Position numbers and translations under genes: made by a program. Positions 8,567 to 17,507 of a stretch of DNA of 29,990 nucleotides are shown one piece after another. Source of the DNA: an uncultured Clostridium sp. (GTDB taxonomy: Bacteria; Bacillota; Clostridia; Lachnospirales; Lachnospiraceae); NCBI GenBank assembly GCA_902464345.1, contig CABQJA010000005.1, forward strand, positions 1-29,990. Reading direction: 5' to 3'. Each line of letters begins with the position of its first letter. Position 1 is the stretch's first letter. Under the pieces are notes generated by a model. It saw nothing but the letters and a program-made list of their open reading frames with translations, was not told the origin of the DNA and did no database searches.

Positions 8567-9208
8567 TTACTGAATAAACGGATTCGCATTTCTCTCTTTT
8601 CCGATCGTTGTCCGTTCATTATGTCCCGGATATACCGTAGTCTCATCCGGCAGCACCATCAGCTTTTCCCTGATACTGCTGATCAGCTTTCTTTCATCCC
8701 CGGTTGGGAAGTCGGACCGGCCTACACTTCTTGCAAATAATGTATCACCGGAAAAGAGAAATGCATTCTCCGGAAAATAATAGCACATGCCGCCCTTGGT
8801 ATGGCCCGGTACCAGAAAGCACCGGATCTTTGTACCCAACAGTTCAATCTCCTGGTCATCCTGCAATAAAATATCCGGCTTCACAGTCACCATCTGACCG
8901 CTCAGCATGGTTGACAGATTCTTCCGCGGATCATTTAAAACATCTTCTTCCTCTGCAGATGCATAAATCGGTACTTTATGTCCAACCAGCTCCATCAATT
9001 CCGGCAAGGCCCCAATATGATCGTAATGTCCATGCGTCAACAGAATTGCTACACAGTTTAATTGCTCATTGACCAGAATATTATTCAGAAATCTGGCATT
9101 GCTCGCCGGATCGATCAGAACTGCGTCTCTGGTCACTGCATTATACACAGTATAGCAATTGGTCATGAAATCGCCCAGTTGATTGGTGATGACGATAAGT
9201 TCCTGCAT
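8567..9208 (-). CDS. MBL-fold metallo-hydrolase (glyoxalase II-like)
   Basis: A 213-aa metallo-beta-lactamase-fold hydrolase. The metal motif THGHYDHIG has His59, His61, Asp63 and His64; further ligands are the His of VPGHTKGG and the Asp of FSGDTLF, and the protein closes with YPGHNERT. This is the pattern of small glyoxalase II-like hydrolases, which bind two metal ions and cut thioesters or related bonds. It lacks the C-terminal substrate-binding domain of true GloB, so the substrate is not known. The ATG follows AAGGAGTACAAT. It lies between rel and hemZ, the usual place for this protein in Clostridia. Confidence 0.87.
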   Translation of the reverse strand: MQELIVITNQLGDFMTNCYTVYNAVTRDAVLIDPASNARFLNNILVNEQLNCVAILLTHGHYDHIGALPELMELVGHKVPIYASAEEEDVLNDPRKNLSTMLSGQMVTVKPDILLQDDQEIELLGTKIRCFLVPGHTKGGMCYYFPENAFLFSGDTLFARSVGRSDFPTGDERKLISSIREKLMVLPDETTVYPGHNERTTIGKERNANPFIQ

Positions 9209-9268
9209 ATTGTACTCCTTTTCTTTCCTTCTCTATAACGGTTTCTCTGTTCTCCCGTTTCCGCTATA

Positions 9269-11632
9269 TCAACCCATGGTCCGTTCAATATCAATAATAT
9301 CATCGATATTCCGGATCTTGGCGATTACCTTATTCAACTGATCCACGCCCCGGATCTCAAATGCCACATTGATCGTAGCCTTGCCCTGACGATTCGTCCG
9401 CAATGTCATGCTGGTCACATTGATCAACATTTCCGTAAATACCTTTGACACATCAAATACAATATTCCGACGATCGATTGCATATATTTTAATATCTGTG
9501 ACATACAAGGCATCCTGATCATTATCCTGCTTCTGCCACTCTGCCTCAATCAATCGTTCCTTCTCTTCCTCTGTCATACCAAGTACATTGATACAATCAC
9601 TCCGATGAATGGATACGCCACGACCTCTGGTTACATAACCGACGATCTTGTCTCCCGGAACCGGACTGCAGCACTTTGAAAAATGAACCGCTACATCATC
9701 GATTCCCTTAACGATAATACCGCCCTTGGAATGCCTCGGCCGATGGACAACCTCCGCTCCTTCCGGAGACATCTGTGACAGGATTTCTTCATCACTGACC
9801 TGCTTGCAGTGATCCCGCTCATACTCCTCTACCAGCCGGTTCATGACCTGTCCTTCTTTCAGTCCGCCATGTCCGATAGCCGCACAGACAGACTCCCAAT
9901 CCCGGAAGTTATACTTCTCTGTCACCTTAGCAATATATTCCGGCTTCGTATAATCACTTAACTGAATTCCCTTTGTCTTGCAATAGGAATTCAAAAGCTC
10001 CTTGCCACGGGTAATATTATCTTCTTTATATTCCTGACGGAACCACTGATTGATCTTGGTCTTTGCCTGTGTACTCTTTACGATATTTAACCAGTCACGG
10101 CTTGGTCCCTTCGCATTCTGTGCAGTCAGAATCTCTACCCGGTCACCATTCTGCAGCTTATAATCGATCGTTACCTGCCTGCCGTTAACTCTGGCACCGA
10201 TCATACGGTTTCCGACTGCCGTATGAATGCTGTATGCAAAGTCGATTGGTGTCGAACCGGACGGAAGATTCTTCACATCCCCTGCCGGTGTGAAACAGTA
10301 TACCTGCTCTGCAAACAGATCCAGGTCCGTCTTAATGGCACTCATAAATTCTTTATTGTCATCCGTCTCCTGCTGCCACTCCAGAATCTGACGTAGCCAT
10401 GCCAGCTTCGCCTCTTCCTTCTCTTCTCCGGTGCTGCCTTGCATATTCTCCTTATATTTCCAATGGGCTGCAATACCGTATTCCGCAGTCCGGTGCATAT
10501 CAAACGTCCGGATCTGAATCTCAAACGGCTGACCGGACGGTCCGATCAGAGTTGTATGAAGAGACTGATACATATTGGATTTCGGCATTGCAATGTAGTC
10601 TTTAAACCGCCCCGGAATCGGAGTATACATCTCATGAATAACTCCCAACGCCGCATAACAGTCCCGCACAGTCTCTACCTTGATCCGGACTGCAAATATA
10701 TCATAAATCTGGTCCAGCGTCTTATGCTGATTCACCATTTTCTTATAAATACTGAAGAAATGTTTTACACGGCCATCAATCTCTGCCGGAATATTTGCAT
10801 TATCAATATGTTTCTGAACATCCTGAACAATACTGGCAATGAATGCTTCCCGCTCTGTAATTCGTTCATTGATCTGTCTTGTCAGATCCTCATAAACTTC
10901 CGGCATCAGATATTTCAGCGACAGATCGTCTAATTCTACTTTTATTTTGGAAATACCCAGACGATGTGCGATCGGCGCATAAATATCCATCGTCTCGCGG
11001 CTCTTCTCAATCTGTTTCTGTGGTGACTGATATTGCATCGTTCTCAGATTATGCAGGCGATCGGCCAGTTTGATAATAATAACCCGGATATCCTTTGCCA
11101 TAGCCAGAAACATTTTCCGCAGATTCTCTGCTTGCAGCTCCAGCTTATCCTGTGAAAAATTCAGCTTGGTCAGCTTGGTAACACCTTCTACGAGCAGGGC
11201 CACTTCCGGTGAGAATTCCTTTGCGATCTCATCTGCAGTCATAACCGTATCCTCTACCACATCATGAAGGATACCGGCCACGATCGTCTCCTTATCCATC
11301 TCCAGTTCCGCCAGGATGATCGCAACGCAGAGCGGGTGAATAATATATGGCTCACCAGACTTCCGCTTCTGATCCTTATGCGCCTCACTGGCAATATGAT
11401 AGGCCTTTTCAATCATGGAAATATCTGTGGATGGATGATATTGCAGAATATGATCGATCAAATCATGATATAACTCATCCGGTGGTGTAAAATCAGCAGG
11501 GGTGCTCAAGGTTTTCTCTTTCTTCTTGCCCACATTGGCACCACCTACCAGATGCTGATTGTTCTTCAACACCTCTTCCATTTTGTTTTCAATCGTCTGC
11601 TCTGTATCCATGACTTCTGTTTTGTTTTCCAT
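9269..11632 (-). CDS. rel: Bifunctional (p)ppGpp synthetase/hydrolase Rel
   Basis: A 787-aa long RelA/SpoT homologue that makes and degrades the alarmone (p)ppGpp. Domains in order: HD hydrolase (about 75-225; HDVVEDT with His123-Asp124 and Glu127-Asp128), synthetase (about 285-410; RVKHFFSIYKKM and YQSLHTT), TGS (about 450-515), a zinc-finger-like HFSKCCSPVPGD segment, and a C-terminal ACT domain. RFKD before YIAMPK is the RxKD form seen in bifunctional Rel enzymes rather than the ExDD of mono-functional RelA. Both active sites look intact. A Lys-rich N-terminal extension of about 50 residues precedes the HD domain. A putative promoter lies immediately upstream, overlapping the end of recJ. 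The apt gene often found between recJ and rel is not here. Confidence 0.95.
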   Translation of the reverse strand: MENKTEVMDTEQTIENKMEEVLKNNQHLVGGANVGKKKEKTLSTPADFTPPDELYHDLIDHILQYHPSTDISMIEKAYHIASEAHKDQKRKSGEPYIIHPLCVAIILAELEMDKETIVAGILHDVVEDTVMTADEIAKEFSPEVALLVEGVTKLTKLNFSQDKLELQAENLRKMFLAMAKDIRVIIIKLADRLHNLRTMQYQSPQKQIEKSRETMDIYAPIAHRLGISKIKVELDDLSLKYLMPEVYEDLTRQINERITEREAFIASIVQDVQKHIDNANIPAEIDGRVKHFFSIYKKMVNQHKTLDQIYDIFAVRIKVETVRDCYAALGVIHEMYTPIPGRFKDYIAMPKSNMYQSLHTTLIGPSGQPFEIQIRTFDMHRTAEYGIAAHWKYKENMQGSTGEEKEEAKLAWLRQILEWQQETDDNKEFMSAIKTDLDLFAEQVYCFTPAGDVKNLPSGSTPIDFAYSIHTAVGNRMIGARVNGRQVTIDYKLQNGDRVEILTAQNAKGPSRDWLNIVKSTQAKTKINQWFRQEYKEDNITRGKELLNSYCKTKGIQLSDYTKPEYIAKVTEKYNFRDWESVCAAIGHGGLKEGQVMNRLVEEYERDHCKQVSDEEILSQMSPEGAEVVHRPRHSKGGIIVKGIDDVAVHFSKCCSPVPGDKIVGYVTRGRGVSIHRSDCINVLGMTEEEKERLIEAEWQKQDNDQDALYVTDIKIYAIDRRNIVFDVSKVFTEMLINVTSMTLRTNRQGKATINVAFEIRGVDQLNKVIAKIRNIDDIIDIERTMG

Positions 11633-11680
11633 TGAACTGTCACCACACTTTCCAGGGATTCTTCTATCTTTTATTGTTAC

Positions 11681-11709
11681 AGTATAAAAGGATTCTTATG
11701 AAAAATCAA
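11681..11709 (-). promoter_or_regulatory. Putative sigma-A promoter for rel
   Basis: Read on the minus strand, TTGATT (plus coordinates 11704-11709) is followed after exactly 17 bases by TATACT (11681-11686). The -35 lies inside the last codons of recJ and the -10 in the 63-base gap, leaving a leader of about 40 bases before the rel start. This would let rel be transcribed apart from the recJ/secDF transcript. Confidence 0.55.
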
Positions 11710-13483
11710 GGGCAGCCGGCAAATAGCTTTTTACAACGATTTCCATTGCCCGCATACCATTGAACTCATTAATCGCCGGATAATATGCTACATGCAGCAC
11801 CACATTATTCAGCCATCCCTTTAACATCTGATCACATTCCGCTTCCCCGAACCAGGCTCTTATATTGGACAGGAATTCCTCTACTTCGAAATAAATCCCT
11901 TCCATTCTGGCTCCGTTCTCGCTCTCAAACTCCAGCTTTAACAGATTGGCATTCCGCCCCAGTACCCGCGCTGAACGGACTTTTAAATTTTTCTGTGCAA
12001 ATACCGGCTTCTCATTACCTTTTCCAAATGGCTCCAGAATCTCCAACTGCTCGATCAGATCAAATGAAATATAATCAATCGGCATCGGCACATCAATGTA
12101 TAGCTTCGGCTTCAGGTCATCATCGGTCAGCTCACAGAGAACATTTAATTTATGACGCAGATATTCCAGGTCCTTCGCCCGGATCGTCATACCTGCCGCC
12201 ATCGGATGCCCGCCGTATTTCACCATCAGTTCTCTGCATTCCGTCAACGCATCATACATATTATAACCGTCAATGGACCGTGCAGACCCTTTCAGCAGTC
12301 CCGGCTCCGAATCGGTAAACACGATCGTCGGCCGGTAATATTTCTCCCGGATTCTGCCGGCGATGATGCCTGCCAGACTCTCATGGGTATCCGGAAGGTA
12401 GATCACCAGTACTCTGTCATCTGCCAGAGTGGTTGTCTCCACCTGTTCTACCGCAAACGCTGTTCCTTTCAGTGTCATTTCTTTCCGTTCATCATTCAGC
12501 TGCTTCAGATACTGTGCCTGCTTCTCTGCTTCTTCATAATCATCTGTCATCAGAAGATCCAGGCTCAGCTTGGCATTCTGCAGCCGTCCGGTAGAATTAA
12601 TGCATGGGCCAAGTACAAATCCTACATGATATGCCTGCAGCTTCTTCTGCTCCAGCTCATTGGCCCGGATCAACGCCCGCAGTCCGATATTTCCGGTACG
12701 GTTCATCTCTTCCAATCCCCGTTTCACCAGTATACGATTCTCGTCCGTCAGCTCCATGACATCACAGATGGTTGCCATCGCCACGAATTCAATAAAATCC
12801 TCTGCCGCTTCTACCTCTATTCCGCAGCTCTCATAAAGCACCTGTATAAACTTATATGCCACTCCGGCTCCGCAAAGCTGCTTATATGGGTAGTCACAAT
12901 CCGTCTGTTTCGGGTCTATGACCGCATCTGCCGGAGGAATTATATACTCTTTGTGGTCATCATCCTCATCATATTCAAACGGAATATCATGATGGTCCGT
13001 AATCACGACCGTCATTCCCAGACTTTTCGCATAAGCGGTTGCATCATATGCCGAAATACCGTTATCACAGGTCAGAAGCACTTCGATCCCTGCCTCCTGT
13101 GCCTCCTGTACCATATTGGTATTCATACCATAACCATCTGCGATCCGGTCCGGAATCCGGTAATCTACCTTGGCATTGCATCGAAGCAGTGCCCGGTACA
13201 ATATGTAATTCGACATCACACCATCTACATCATAATCGGAAATAATCCGGATCGGTTTCTGATTCACAATCGCATCCCGTATGATCGCAACGCCCTGCTC
13301 CATGTCCTTCATCTGCCGCGGATCATATAGCTTCGCATTTGAATTCAGATAACGTTCCACTGCCTCTTCCCCGATCACATCCCGGTTCCGGATAACTCTG
13401 GCTATTACCGGATCAATATGAAATTTCTCTGCCAACGCATAAAAGTCAGCCTTCTTATTCAATGCTATCCACGTTTCATTCAT
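11696..13483 (-). CDS. recJ: Single-stranded-DNA-specific exonuclease RecJ
   Basis: A 595-aa DHH-family nuclease that degrades single-stranded DNA 5' to 3' in recombination and repair. Motifs: ISDYDVDG (Asp83, Asp85), TCDNG, ITDHHDIP (Asp163-His164-His165), STGRLQNA, and GGHPMAAGM of the DHHA1 domain near residue 445, followed by the OB-fold-like C-terminal part. All expected metal ligands seem present. Length is close to E. coli RecJ (577) and shorter than the roughly 780-aa Bacillus form. The ATG follows ATGGAGTAAGTTTAT. It lies 107 bases after secDF, beyond a hairpin, and 63 bases before rel. Confidence 0.94.
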   Translation of the reverse strand: MNETWIALNKKADFYALAEKFHIDPVIARVIRNRDVIGEEAVERYLNSNAKLYDPRQMKDMEQGVAIIRDAIVNQKPIRIISDYDVDGVMSNYILYRALLRCNAKVDYRIPDRIADGYGMNTNMVQEAQEAGIEVLLTCDNGISAYDATAYAKSLGMTVVITDHHDIPFEYDEDDDHKEYIIPPADAVIDPKQTDCDYPYKQLCGAGVAYKFIQVLYESCGIEVEAAEDFIEFVAMATICDVMELTDENRILVKRGLEEMNRTGNIGLRALIRANELEQKKLQAYHVGFVLGPCINSTGRLQNAKLSLDLLMTDDYEEAEKQAQYLKQLNDERKEMTLKGTAFAVEQVETTTLADDRVLVIYLPDTHESLAGIIAGRIREKYYRPTIVFTDSEPGLLKGSARSIDGYNMYDALTECRELMVKYGGHPMAAGMTIRAKDLEYLRHKLNVLCELTDDDLKPKLYIDVPMPIDYISFDLIEQLEILEPFGKGNEKPVFAQKNLKVRSARVLGRNANLLKLEFESENGARMEGIYFEVEEFLSNIRAWFGEAECDQMLKGWLNNVVLHVAYYPAINEFNGMRAMEIVVKSYLPAALDFS

Positions 13484-13531
13484 ATAAACTTACTCCATAT
13501 TTCTGATTCTGATAAACACCGGGAAACGGAA

Positions 13532-13572
13532 GAGGCTGTTCAGATAAGTTTCTCCCCTATCAGAACAGCCTC
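13532..13572 (-). terminator. Hairpin between secDF and recJ
   Basis: GAGGCTGTTC (13532-13541) and GAACAGCCTC (13563-13572) form a perfect 10-bp stem, extended inward by GATA/TATC after one mismatch. On the minus strand it follows the secDF stop by 18 bases and is followed by TTCCGTTT, a poor U-tract. It may be a weak terminator or a processing/stability hairpin that lowers recJ expression relative to secDF. Confidence 0.5.
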
Positions 13573-13590
13573 GTTCCTCAATGTTCTTTA

Positions 13591-15795
13591 TTATTTTGCA
13601 GCTTTGACTGTTTTTGTCTTTTCTTTCTTTGTCAGCTTCGTCCGCATGTAATACCATAATGGTCCGGTGATACAGATAGAAGAATATGTACCGCCAAGTA
13701 CACCTACCATCAGGGCTAATGCAAATTCCTTAATTGCAGATACACCAACGATATACAATACCAGTACCATGACAAATGTAGTCAGGTTCGTGTAAATACT
13801 TCTGGTAAAGGTCTGCGTAATACTTGTATTTACAATATCCTTTAACGGAGTCTTCTTTGAATCCATAACCTTCATGTTCTCACGGATACGGTCGAAGATG
13901 ATGATTGTTGCATTGATCGAGTAACCAACTATCGTCAGCATACATGCGATAAAGGTATTACCGACTGACAGATGTGCAACCGCATACAGTGTAAATACAA
14001 ACATTACATCATGGATCAGTGCAAGTACGGCACTGGCACCGAACCGTACGTCCTTAAACCGGAACGCAATGTAAATCAGCATCAGGATAGATGCTACAAT
14101 CACTGACAGGATTGCATCCCTCTGCATCTCATTGCTGACCGTTGAGCTGATGTTCTCTGTAGAGAAATCATTGATCGTAAATGCATCTCTCAATGCTGTT
14201 TCAGCTGCATTTCTCTGATCCAGACTCAGCTGCGGTGTTTTAATAATGATTGAATTGGAATCCTGCACATTCTGAAGCTGGATATCACCATCAGAAATAC
14301 CGATAGCCTCCGAAACAACCGGAAGAATCTCTTTCTCCGCCTCAGCCAATGTATACTGCTTATCAAATTCTACTGTCATGGATGTACCACCCATGAACTC
14401 CATACTGAAATTCAGTACGTGACCGATATTTGTATTTGCCTTATTGATCGGCAGGAATACAAGACCGGCAATGATCACAAGTGCTGAGAATATAAAGCAG
14501 AACTTACTGTTCTTTACATAATCATGCGACTTCCGCTCCGAAATCGTACCATAGAACTTCGGATTGGTTACGCCCAGCTGGATAAATGCATTGAGCAGCA
14601 TCTTGGTAATTACCAGTGCTGAGAACATAGACAGTAAAATACCTAATGCCAATGTCTGTGCAAATCCCTTGACAGAACCGGATGCCATGAACCACAGTAC
14701 AGCTGCTGCGATCAGTGTTGTAATGTTTCCGTCTAAAATTGCGGAAAGTGCTTTCTTAAATCCGGCCTGAACCGCCATAGGAACGGTCTTTCCGGTTGTA
14801 ATCTCTTCTTTAATACGTGTAAATATAATGACGTTCGCATCCACCGCCATACCGATAGAAAGCAGGATACCTGCGATACCCGGCAGAGTCAGGGTTACAT
14901 CAAACAGATTCAGGCAAAGTACCATCAGAATCGTGTATGCACACAACGCCAATACAGAAACAACACCCGGGAATCTGTAAACCAGGATCATGATCAGAGC
15001 AACGATCGCCAGACCGATCACACCGGCCAACAGAGAGGTATGGATAGCATCCTCACCAAGCTTTGCTCCAACGACATTGGACTGCAGCTCTGTCAGTTCT
15101 AACGGAAGTGCACCGATACGGATCGAGGTTGCGATCCTATCCGCTTCTTCATAGCTTTCAATCTTATTAATCACACAGCTACCGGTTGTGATTGCCTCCT
15201 GCACCTGCGGTGCACTGACAACATCTCCATTATATATAATGTAGATCCGCTTGCCGACATTATTTGTAGTGGCAGTGGCGAACTTTTCGCGTCCGGAGTC
15301 CGTAAATTCCAACTGTACCACATAATCTGTGACTGTCTTTGAATTATCGATCCCGGCCTGTGCTTCTTTAATATCTGCACCGGTCAGAACCGTTTCATAA
15401 TCTTTTCCGTTTGCAAAGAGCTGATAGTTGGTCTCATCCATAAACTCCAACGCTCCCGGCTGACCTAATTCTTCCAGGATCTCGGTTGCATTGGTCACAC
15501 CCGGAATCTCAATTGCGATACGGTTATCTCCCTGCTTGTACACTTCACCCTCTGTGCTATAACCGTCCACACGTTTCTGTAATCGATATACGGTATCTGC
15601 CATGTCCTCTGACGAGATATCATCTCCTACAACACCATACGTAATGCTGACACCGCCTGCCAGATCAAGGCCAAGCTTAATATCTTCTGCTTTGCCGGAG
15701 CCTGCCAGTCCGAACACATCTACATATGCCATTCCTAAGGTCACAAGCAGAAAGAGTATGATCGCCAGTATTGCTTTGAACTTTTGATTTTTCAT
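13591..15795 (-). CDS. secDF: Protein translocase SecDF (fused SecD and SecF)
   Basis: A 734-aa membrane protein that uses the proton gradient to help Sec-dependent export. The SecD half (1 to about 400) has an N-terminal membrane segment, a large external P1 domain with the VDGYSTEGEVYKQG and RIAIEIPGV segments, then five membrane helices including the SIGMAVDANVIIFTRIKEE motif. The SecF half (about 425-734) begins with another membrane helix, has the FMGGTSMTVEFD external domain, and carries VGYSINATIIIFDRIREN. About 12 membrane helices in all. SecD and SecF are separate in many Clostridia; here they form one chain without a break. The ATG follows AAAGGAGAAAAGAAAGT. It starts 19 bases after scfB. 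yajC, often nearby, is not in the window. Confidence 0.95.
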   Translation of the reverse strand: MKNQKFKAILAIILFLLVTLGMAYVDVFGLAGSGKAEDIKLGLDLAGGVSITYGVVGDDISSEDMADTVYRLQKRVDGYSTEGEVYKQGDNRIAIEIPGVTNATEILEELGQPGALEFMDETNYQLFANGKDYETVLTGADIKEAQAGIDNSKTVTDYVVQLEFTDSGREKFATATTNNVGKRIYIIYNGDVVSAPQVQEAITTGSCVINKIESYEEADRIATSIRIGALPLELTELQSNVVGAKLGEDAIHTSLLAGVIGLAIVALIMILVYRFPGVVSVLALCAYTILMVLCLNLFDVTLTLPGIAGILLSIGMAVDANVIIFTRIKEEITTGKTVPMAVQAGFKKALSAILDGNITTLIAAAVLWFMASGSVKGFAQTLALGILLSMFSALVITKMLLNAFIQLGVTNPKFYGTISERKSHDYVKNSKFCFIFSALVIIAGLVFLPINKANTNIGHVLNFSMEFMGGTSMTVEFDKQYTLAEAEKEILPVVSEAIGISDGDIQLQNVQDSNSIIIKTPQLSLDQRNAAETALRDAFTINDFSTENISSTVSNEMQRDAILSVIVASILMLIYIAFRFKDVRFGASAVLALIHDVMFVFTLYAVAHLSVGNTFIACMLTIVGYSINATIIIFDRIRENMKVMDSKKTPLKDIVNTSITQTFTRSIYTNLTTFVMVLVLYIVGVSAIKEFALALMVGVLGGTYSSICITGPLWYYMRTKLTKKEKTKTVKAAK

Positions 15796-15814
15796 ACTTT
15801 CTTTTCTCCTTTTC

Positions 15815-17188
15815 TTATTGGTCCGCTAACGCAGCCTTTATCATAATCGCGCATTCGATTCGCTTCTTTTGCAATTCACAGCCGATATCATATGCATCCA
15901 GGATACTTCCATGGAAATTATATGAATTAGCCGCACAGCCACCGCTGCAATAGAATCTTGCAAAACAATTCCGGCACTTCTCCTTTGCATATACATTGCA
16001 AAGCTTAAACTCATCCCGGATTTCTTCTGCCTGAACACCATGCCATACATCGCCCAGCTTAAACTCGTCCATTCCAACAAACTGATGGCACGGATACAGA
16101 TCTCCCCACGGAGTAACCGCCAGATACTCTGTACCGGAACCGCATCCGGACAATCGCTTGGCTACACATGGTCCCTGTGTTAAATCTATCATAAAGTGGA
16201 AGAAATTAAAGCCTCTGCCTTCCTTCTCACGCTTGATAATCTCTTTTGCAAGCTTATCGTACTCCTCCAGCAGCTGCGGAAGATCTTCCTCCCGGATCGC
16301 ATATGGCTCCTCCGGCGGTGCAACAACCGGTTCTACCGAAATCTGCTTAAATCCAAGGTCTGCCAGATGAATGACATCTTCTGCGAAATCCAGATTATGA
16401 TGGGTAAATGTACCTCGCACATAATAATTCGTCTGATTCCGTAACTCGGCAAACTTCTGGAACTTCGGTACGATCAGATCATAGGATCCCTTTCCGTTCC
16501 GGGTCGGGCGCATATAGTCATTGACTTCCTTTCGGCCGTCAATACTCAGAACGACATTTGCCATCTCCTGATTGGCAAACTCCATAATATCATCATTCAG
16601 AAGCACGCCATTGGTCGTTAAGGTAAACCGGAAGTTCTTGTTATATGGTTCTTCCAGACTTCTGCCGTATCGAACCAGTTCTTTTACCACATCGAAATTC
16701 ATGGTCGGCTCACCGCCAAAGAAATCTACCTCCAGATTCCTGCGGTTTCCGGAATTCGCCACCAGAAAGTCCAGTGCCTGTTTTCCGACCTCCAGGCTCA
16801 TCAGTGCCCGTCGTCCATGGTATTCACCTTCTTCTGCAAAGCAGTACCGGCATCCCAGATTACAATCATGTGCAATATGCAGGCACAATGCCTTTACAAC
16901 CGTCTTCCGTTTCTTAAAATCGATCACATACTGCTGATACTCATCCTCAGCAAACAGCTCACCGGATTCCTTCAGTGCCTCTACCTCTTCCAGTGTCTCC
17001 CGAAGCTCTTCGGCTGAATACTGCGGAAGTTCCTTCTCAAGAAGCGCCAAGTCGGTTTCTACTCCGTTTTCTCTGTTTTTCTCATATAATTCTATTACAT
17101 CATAGGTTATATCATCCACAACATGAACAGCTCCGCTGCACACATCCATGACAATGTTATATCCGTTATTCTTATACTGATGAATCAC
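15815..17188 (-). CDS. scfB: SCIFF peptide maturase, radical SAM/SPASM
   Basis: A 457-aa radical SAM enzyme that makes thioether cross-links in the SCIFF peptide. The SAM-cluster cysteines are Cys109-x3-Cys113-x2-Cys116 in HIAHDCNLGCRYCFAEE; residues 1-95 resemble the peptide-binding (RRE-like) leader region; the C-terminal SPASM domain has a row of cysteines through GCGSGTEYLAV, YPCHQF, CNVYAKEKCRNCFARFYCSGGC and a final GC. The match to the SCIFF maturase family is strong because the six-Cys precursor is directly upstream. The start is GTG 17188, nine bases after AGGAG; no better ATG is near. It is followed by secDF with a 19-base gap, the usual SCIFF-sec neighbourhood. Confidence 0.95.
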   Translation of the reverse strand: MIHQYKNNGYNIVMDVCSGAVHVVDDITYDVIELYEKNRENGVETDLALLEKELPQYSAEELRETLEEVEALKESGELFAEDEYQQYVIDFKKRKTVVKALCLHIAHDCNLGCRYCFAEEGEYHGRRALMSLEVGKQALDFLVANSGNRRNLEVDFFGGEPTMNFDVVKELVRYGRSLEEPYNKNFRFTLTTNGVLLNDDIMEFANQEMANVVLSIDGRKEVNDYMRPTRNGKGSYDLIVPKFQKFAELRNQTNYYVRGTFTHHNLDFAEDVIHLADLGFKQISVEPVVAPPEEPYAIREEDLPQLLEEYDKLAKEIIKREKEGRGFNFFHFMIDLTQGPCVAKRLSGCGSGTEYLAVTPWGDLYPCHQFVGMDEFKLGDVWHGVQAEEIRDEFKLCNVYAKEKCRNCFARFYCSGGCAANSYNFHGSILDAYDIGCELQKKRIECAIMIKAALADQ

Positions 17189-17228
17189 GTTTCCAAACTC
17201 CTAATTGAATCACTATTCATATCAGCAC

Positions 17229-17257
17229 AAAAAGAGGACAGCCTGGTGCAGTCCTCT
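17229..17257 (-). terminator. Intrinsic terminator or attenuator between scfA and scfB
   Basis: On the minus strand, AGAGGAC and GTCCTCT form a 7-bp GC-rich stem with an 11-base loop (plus coordinates 17233-17239 and 17251-17257), followed at once by TTTTTG. It lies 30 bases after the scfA stop and before the scfB ribosome site. Partial read-through would give much more peptide mRNA than maturase mRNA. Confidence 0.75.
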
Positions 17258-17287
17258 CCTTCTGCTTACAATCATCTCGTTTTACGA

Positions 17288-17431
17288 TTATCTCTTGTTC
17301 TCACAGGTCTGATTTCCAACGGTGCAGGAAGTCTTGCAAGCTGACTGGCAAGAAGTCTGGCACTCGCCACATCCACCATGAGCCATTGTGCTCTTTAATG
17401 TCTTATTGGTCAATGTCTTTATGTGTTTCAT
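17288..17431 (-). CDS. scfA: SCIFF peptide precursor (six cysteines in forty-five)
   Basis: A 47-aa precursor peptide, too short for most ORF finders. It starts MKHIKTLTNK, has the AHGGCGECQTSC core, and holds six cysteines at positions 21, 24, 28, 32, 36 and 43, with Thr and Ser residues between them as thioether acceptors. It ends Asn-Lys-Arg. This is the SCIFF ribosomal peptide found across Clostridia, cross-linked by the ScfB enzyme encoded next to it. The mature product's role is not known. The ATG follows AAGGAGGATATTAGA, a strong ribosome site. It has its own extended -10 promoter upstream and a terminator-like hairpin downstream. Confidence 0.95.
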   Translation of the reverse strand: MKHIKTLTNKTLKSTMAHGGCGECQTSCQSACKTSCTVGNQTCENKR

Positions 17432-17465
17432 TCTAATATCCTCCTTCAATTCGATAGCTTAAATG

Positions 17466-17494
17466 AGTATATCATACTTTTTTGTGCCATGCAA
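17466..17494 (-). promoter_or_regulatory. Extended -10 promoter for scfA
   Basis: On the minus strand, TTGCAT (plus 17489-17494) is followed after 17 bases by TATACT (17466-17471), with TG one base before the -10 (TGATATACT), the extended -10 form. The expected start lies about 30 bases before the scfA ATG. It sits in the 76-base gap after the TIGR04086 gene, so scfA has its own start. Confidence 0.65.
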
Positions 17495-17507
17495 GAAAAG
17501 TTATGCA

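Noticed and set aside
10439..10933. Plus-strand open frame opposite rel
   Set aside because: No ribosome site or family resemblance; rel is complete on the other strand.
12152..13330. Long plus-strand open frame (392 codons) opposite recJ
   Set aside because: It mirrors recJ codon structure, is rich in Cys, His, Ile and Arg, has no recognisable domain, and recJ on the other strand has all family motifs.
13532..13572. Inverted repeat after secDF as a mobile element end or attachment site
   Set aside because: There is only one, with no direct repeats or transposase nearby; a terminator or stability hairpin fits better.
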